In this document: piece after piece, positions 60,558 to 64,000 of the stretch | Layout of the letters: every line of letters begins with the position of its first letter | How positions within the stretch are numbered: position 1 is the stretch's first letter | From: Planctomonas psychrotolerans | GTDB lineage: Bacteria > Actinomycetota > Actinomycetes > Actinomycetales > Microbacteriaceae | DNA length: 64,000 bases | NCBI RefSeq assembly: GCF_008642235.1 | Contig: NZ_SJEV01000001.1 | Coordinates: 372,001-436,000 of the forward strand | Direction of reading: 5' to 3' | Notes under the pieces: model-generated | Told to the model about the DNA's origin: nothing | What the model saw: the letters and a program-made list of their open reading frames with translations, nothing else | The model's database searches: none | Made by a program: the position numbers and the translations under genes

Positions 60558-62867
60558 TCACTCCCCGGCGCGAACGTCGCCCCCTCCGGTGGCGTGCGCA
60601 CCGGCCGGTTCGAATCCGGCGAGGCCCACGGGGAGGTCCGCGGTGGTGACGAGGTGGAGGCGCTGAGTAGGACGCGTCATCGCCACGTAGAGACCGCCGG
60701 CCCCTCGGGGCGACTCGTCGACTATTCCCGCCGGTTCTACCACGACCACCGCGTCGAACTCGAGTCCCTTGGCGTCCTGGGCGCTCAGCACTGCGACGGT
60801 CCGGGACAGGCCGTCGGCTCCGGCGCCGACCTCGCCCCCGAACGCGCGGGACAGTTCTCCGAACAGCGGCTCGAGGAGGCGCTCGGGCGCGACCACCGCG
60901 AGCGTGCCGGACGACGACGTCTCGCGATCCTCGTCCACCACGTCGACGACGGCAGCGAGGAGGTCCTCGGCATCCACCCGCACCGCGGTGAGCGGCCAGT
61001 CACTCGACCGCACCGCCTGGGATCGGGTGATGGGCAGACCGTGCGCCAGCGCCATGTCCTCCGCGGCACCGGCGATCTCGGCCGGAGTGCGGTAGTTCAC
61101 CGTGAGCTCCTCGAGACGCCAGCCCGACCGGAAGACGGGCGTGAGCGCGGCGTCCCAGCTGGTGGCACCGGCCGCCGCGCTGGCCTGGGCGACGTCGCCG
61201 ACGATCGTGAACGACCGGAGCGGGCAACGACGCAGCAGCAGGCGCCACTGCATCGGAGAAAGCTCCTGCGCCTCGTCCACCACGATGTGTCCGTACGTCC
61301 ACGTGCGGTCGTTCGCCGCGCGCTCCGCCGTGGTGCCGCGCTCAGCCACCTCGGCGAATCCGGCGGCGAGGTCTTCGGCGTGCACGAGCCCTTCGACACC
61401 CATGTTCCGGATGGCGTTCTCCGCGTTCTCCACGTCTCGCTTGCGCTGCTGCTTGCGCTCCCGTCGCTCCGCGTCGTTGCGCTCGCTGAACTCCCCGAGC
61501 AGTTCCGCCGCCTCGTCGAGGAGCGGCACGTCGGACACCGTGAACGGGGCAGACCGGTCACGGGCGAGGAGCGCGCGCTCCTCGCCGGTCCAGTCGGGCG
61601 TGAGCGACGCGAGCCAGCTCGGCCGGGCGTAAAGATCCTGCAGGAGCTTCTCGGGGGTGAGCGGCATCCACGCCGTGTTCAGCGCGACGCGCACGTCGTA
61701 CGCGCTCCGCAGGTCCTCCCGGAGCATCCCGGTGTCCGACTCGTCGATGGTGGCGCCGTTCGACCGGAGCTGGGCGGCCAACTGCCGGGTGAGTGCGTTC
61801 AGGGCGTTCTTCACGAACGTGACGCGGGCCTCGTTGTGCGGCTTGCGCGAGTCCCTCGCCCGATACAGGGCGGTGGCGATGAGCTGCGGGTCGACGACGA
61901 GGCGCTCGCCGTTGATGTCGAGAGTCTGCGGCTCGGCGGGCACGCGCTGACGCGACTTCACCGCCCGGGCGATGAGCCCGGCCATCCGCGCCGCTCCCTT
62001 CACCGCCGCGGTGCGCTGTTCGTCATCCGCTGTCGCATCGACGCCGGGGAACAGCCCCCCGACGCTCGACAGCACGACGCCGGTCTCCCCGAGGCTCGGC
62101 AGGACCGCCTCGATGTACTGCAGGAAGGAACGACTCGGGCCCACGACGAGAACACCGGAGGAGCGCAGCCGATCCCGGTACGAGTAGAGCAGGTAGGCGG
62201 CGCGGTGCAACGCCACGGCGGTCTTTCCGGTGCCGGGTCCGCCCTGCACCACGAGCACGCCCGAGAGGTCGGCACGGATGATGCGGTCCTGCTCGGCCTG
62301 GATGGTGGCCACGATGTCGTGCATGCGCCCGGTGCGCTCGGTTGTGAGAGCCGCGAGGAGCGCCCCCTCGCCCTGCAGGGCCGATTCGGACGAGTCGAGC
62401 AGGGTGGCGTCGAAGATCTCGTCCTCGATGCGCACCACCTGCCTGCCCTTGCTGGTGAGGTGCCGGCGGGCGCGGGCACCGAGAGGCGTGGCGGCCGTCG
62501 CCTGGTAGAAGGCGCTCGCCTGCGGCACGCGCCAGTCGAGCAGGAGGGGCTGCAGGTCTTCGTCGCGCAACCCGATCCGGCCGATGTACCGGAGCGTGGA
62601 TCCGGCGGAGTCCTCGTCCGGAAAGTGGCCGGGAGCGAATTCAAGGCGACCGAACGCCAGTCGCTCGTCGACCTCGTGCAGGGCGCGGATCCGGTCCTCG
62701 TAGATGCGGGCGAAGGCGTCCCGTTCCGACCGGTTCTGGTGGGTGCCCCCCGCATTGCTCGCACGCACCCGGTCGAGCTGGTGTTGCGCTTCGGCCCGCA
62801 GGGCGTCGAGGCGTGCGTACAGCGTGGCGACGTACTCGCGCTCGCTGGCCAGCTCGGCGTTTCCCAC
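60558..62867 (-). CDS. HelD/HelR-type UvrD-like ATPase
   Basis: 769 residues. N-terminal coiled coil (EYVATLYARLDALRAEAQHQL), Walker A GGPGTGKT (209-216), motif II HIVVDEAQEL, and superfamily 1 motifs FTIVGDVAQA, LTVNYRTPAEI and YVAMTRPTQRL. This is the layout of HelD, which releases RNA polymerase from stalled or rifampicin-bound complexes, rather than of a DNA-repair UvrD. GTG 62867 has AAGGAG 8 nt upstream. Confidence 0.87.
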   Translation of the reverse strand: MGNAELASEREYVATLYARLDALRAEAQHQLDRVRASNAGGTHQNRSERDAFARIYEDRIRALHEVDERLAFGRLEFAPGHFPDEDSAGSTLRYIGRIGLRDEDLQPLLLDWRVPQASAFYQATAATPLGARARRHLTSKGRQVVRIEDEIFDATLLDSSESALQGEGALLAALTTERTGRMHDIVATIQAEQDRIIRADLSGVLVVQGGPGTGKTAVALHRAAYLLYSYRDRLRSSGVLVVGPSRSFLQYIEAVLPSLGETGVVLSSVGGLFPGVDATADDEQRTAAVKGAARMAGLIARAVKSRQRVPAEPQTLDINGERLVVDPQLIATALYRARDSRKPHNEARVTFVKNALNALTRQLAAQLRSNGATIDESDTGMLREDLRSAYDVRVALNTAWMPLTPEKLLQDLYARPSWLASLTPDWTGEERALLARDRSAPFTVSDVPLLDEAAELLGEFSERNDAERRERKQQRKRDVENAENAIRNMGVEGLVHAEDLAAGFAEVAERGTTAERAANDRTWTYGHIVVDEAQELSPMQWRLLLRRCPLRSFTIVGDVAQASAAAGATSWDAALTPVFRSGWRLEELTVNYRTPAEIAGAAEDMALAHGLPITRSQAVRSSDWPLTAVRVDAEDLLAAVVDVVDEDRETSSSGTLAVVAPERLLEPLFGELSRAFGGEVGAGADGLSRTVAVLSAQDAKGLEFDAVVVVEPAGIVDESPRGAGGLYVAMTRPTQRLHLVTTADLPVGLAGFEPAGAHATGGGDVRAGE

Positions 62868-63029
62868 GAATGGCACTCCTTCTGTTCCGGTTCCGGCGTC
62901 GAAATTCCGGCGAGTTAGTCTACCCGGCCCCCGGTGCGGGCCTTCTGTGAGCCGCGTCGCCCGGACGTCGGAGGCGCGTGCACCGGACGGCGACGCAGCC
63001 TCGCCGGGGGCGGCGTCGGGGGTGGGGAA

Positions 63030-63035
63030 TAGGGT
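63030..63035 (+). promoter_or_regulatory. Candidate -10 (TAGGGT) of leaderless phosphoesterase gene
   Basis: TAGGGT-N7-ATG, no Shine-Dalgarno. Confidence 0.45.
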
Positions 63036-63042
63036 GACGGGC

Positions 63043-63927
63043 ATGCGCATCCTGCACCTCACCGACACGCATCTCGCCGCCGGCGGCGCCCTGCACCACG
63101 GCATCGTCGACACCCTGGAGTCGCTCGACCGCGTCCTCGCGTCGGTGACCCCCGACACGGTGATCGACCTCGTGGTCGCGTCGGGTGACCTCTCGGACGA
63201 CGGCAGCGTCGAGTCGTACGAGGTGCTGCGGGACCGGATCGAACCGTGGGCCCGGGACCGCGGAGCAGCGGTCGTGTACGCGATGGGCAATCACGACACG
63301 AGGGCCTCGTTCGCCTCCGTGCTCGGGGGAAACCCGGAGAGCCCGCTCGACTCCTCGACCGTCATCGCGGGCACCCGCGTGCTCGTCCTCGACTCGACCG
63401 TGCCGGGTGCCGGATACGGGCTGCTCCGTCCCGAACAACTCGACTGGGTGCGGAACGAACTGCGGACGCCTGCCCCGTCAGGGTCCCTCGTGGTGCTCCA
63501 CCATCCGCCCGTGCCCGCGGCGACCGAACTGCTGCAGGCCTTGGCGCTGCAGAATCCGTCGGACTTGATGGCCGCAGTGGTCGGCAGCGACGTGCGCGCC
63601 ATTCTGGCCGGTCACTACCATCACGCGCTCGCCACCGCGGTCTCGGGCATTCCCGTGCTCGTGGCCCCGGCCGTGGCCAATCGCGCCGACGTGCTCGCCG
63701 AGGCGGGCACGGAGCGCGCGGTGTTCGGCGCCGGAGCGGCCGTGGTCGACCTGGGCACCGACGGCTCGGTGCGCACGGTCGCACTGGCGGTGGGCTCGCC
63801 CCGCGACGGCGAGGAACTCTTCGTTCTGGATGCCGCGGCGGTCCGCCGCATCGCGATCGAGGCGGGCCCGCCCGGAACGGATCAGCGCAGCGCCTCGCTC
63901 AGCGCGCGGGCGGCCTCACCCGGGTAG
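63043..63927 (+). CDS. CpdA-type metallophosphoesterase
   Basis: 294 residues. All metallophosphoesterase motifs are present: LTDTHL, ASGDLSDDG, AMGNHD, VLHHPP and AGHYHH. The order and spacing are those of 3',5'-cyclic-AMP phosphodiesterases of the CpdA/Rv0805 class. Activity on cAMP is inferred. Divergent from the HelD gene; its last 46 nt overlap the convergent gene at the window edge. Confidence 0.9.
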   Translation: MRILHLTDTHLAAGGALHHGIVDTLESLDRVLASVTPDTVIDLVVASGDLSDDGSVESYEVLRDRIEPWARDRGAAVVYAMGNHDTRASFASVLGGNPESPLDSSTVIAGTRVLVLDSTVPGAGYGLLRPEQLDWVRNELRTPAPSGSLVVLHHPPVPAATELLQALALQNPSDLMAAVVGSDVRAILAGHYHHALATAVSGIPVLVAPAVANRADVLAEAGTERAVFGAGAAVVDLGTDGSVRTVALAVGSPRDGEELFVLDAAAVRRIAIEAGPPGTDQRSASLSARAASPG

Positions 63928-64000
63928 CGGCTCCGCACGACGAACCGACGACCGTCGGTGGTGGTGAGTCGGATCGCCGGACCGGCGTCGTACAGCAGTG
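63882..64000 (-). CDS. C-terminal fragment of a gene cut by the window edge
   Basis: About 39 codons ending at TGA 63882 with segments LLYDAGPAIRLTTTDGRRF and RYPGEAARALSEAL. The strand-then-helix ending resembles DUF3093-type membrane proteins, but too little is visible to name it. The 3' end overlaps the convergent phosphoesterase gene. Confidence 0.55.
   Translation of the reverse strand, partial: LLYDAGPAIRLTTTDGRRFVVRSRYPGEAARALSEALR

Noticed and set aside
60601-60625. T-arm-like sequence GCCGG-TTCGAAT-CCGGC
   Set aside because: No anticodon or D arm fits around it, and it lies inside the helD coding region, where it encodes part of the C-terminus.

Overview
The window is chromosomal DNA of a high-GC actinobacterium. 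Gene content, GTG/TTG starts, the DUF3046-recA-recX order, ClgR, ThyX and the actinobacterial dap/rnj/ftsK neighbourhood fit the family Microbacteriaceae best. No rRNA, tRNA, CRISPR array or intact insertion sequence was found.

The backbone is a long minus-strand core that other actinobacteria also carry. Read right to left it is rpsO, pnp, an M16 peptidase, dapB, thyX, dapA, rnj, ftsK, pgsA, cinA, clgR, DUF3046, recA, recX, miaB, miaA, dapF, hflX, then lexA (divergent) with a LysM gene and hisC. It links DNA repair (LexA, RecA, RecX), tRNA modification (MiaA, MiaB), RNA turnover (PNPase, RNase J), lysine/diaminopimelate synthesis (DapA, DapB, DapF), dTMP synthesis (ThyX) and chromosome segregation (FtsK).

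Accessory blocks interrupt this core. 15.7-19.5 kb: a MacB-type ABC operon and a GNAT enzyme. 19.5-21.3 kb: intergenic repeats and a DUF222/HNH nuclease gene. 25.2-30.9 kb: two double-domain universal stress proteins, a DosS-like sensor kinase with the conserved haem histidine, its NarL-type regulator, a PPOX-fold flavoprotein and DosR-like operators; this looks like a miniature hypoxia/dormancy regulon between dapA and thyX. 37.7-41 kb: a SipW-type signal peptidase with three exported proteins carrying the alternate W-type signal peptide, followed by an array of five hairpins with C-rich loops. 41-43.5 kb: an esterase and an alpha/beta hydrolase. 46.1-47.1 kb: a cupin and an unknown protein between rpsO and pnp.

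Right of rpsO (47.6-64 kb) lie two NAD-dependent epimerases, a tandem pair of aldo/keto reductases, a saccharopine-dehydrogenase-like reductase, NnrD, a histidine phosphatase, a CPA1 antiporter with an M20 amidohydrolase, an ECF sigma/anti-sigma pair with a class F sortase and a DUF4397 surface protein, a HelD-type helicase, a CpdA-type phosphoesterase, and the tail of an unknown gene.

Many starts have a TAnnnT hexamer 6-8 nt upstream and no Shine-Dalgarno, which points to widespread leaderless transcription. Three intergenic regions carry a shared REP-like palindrome.
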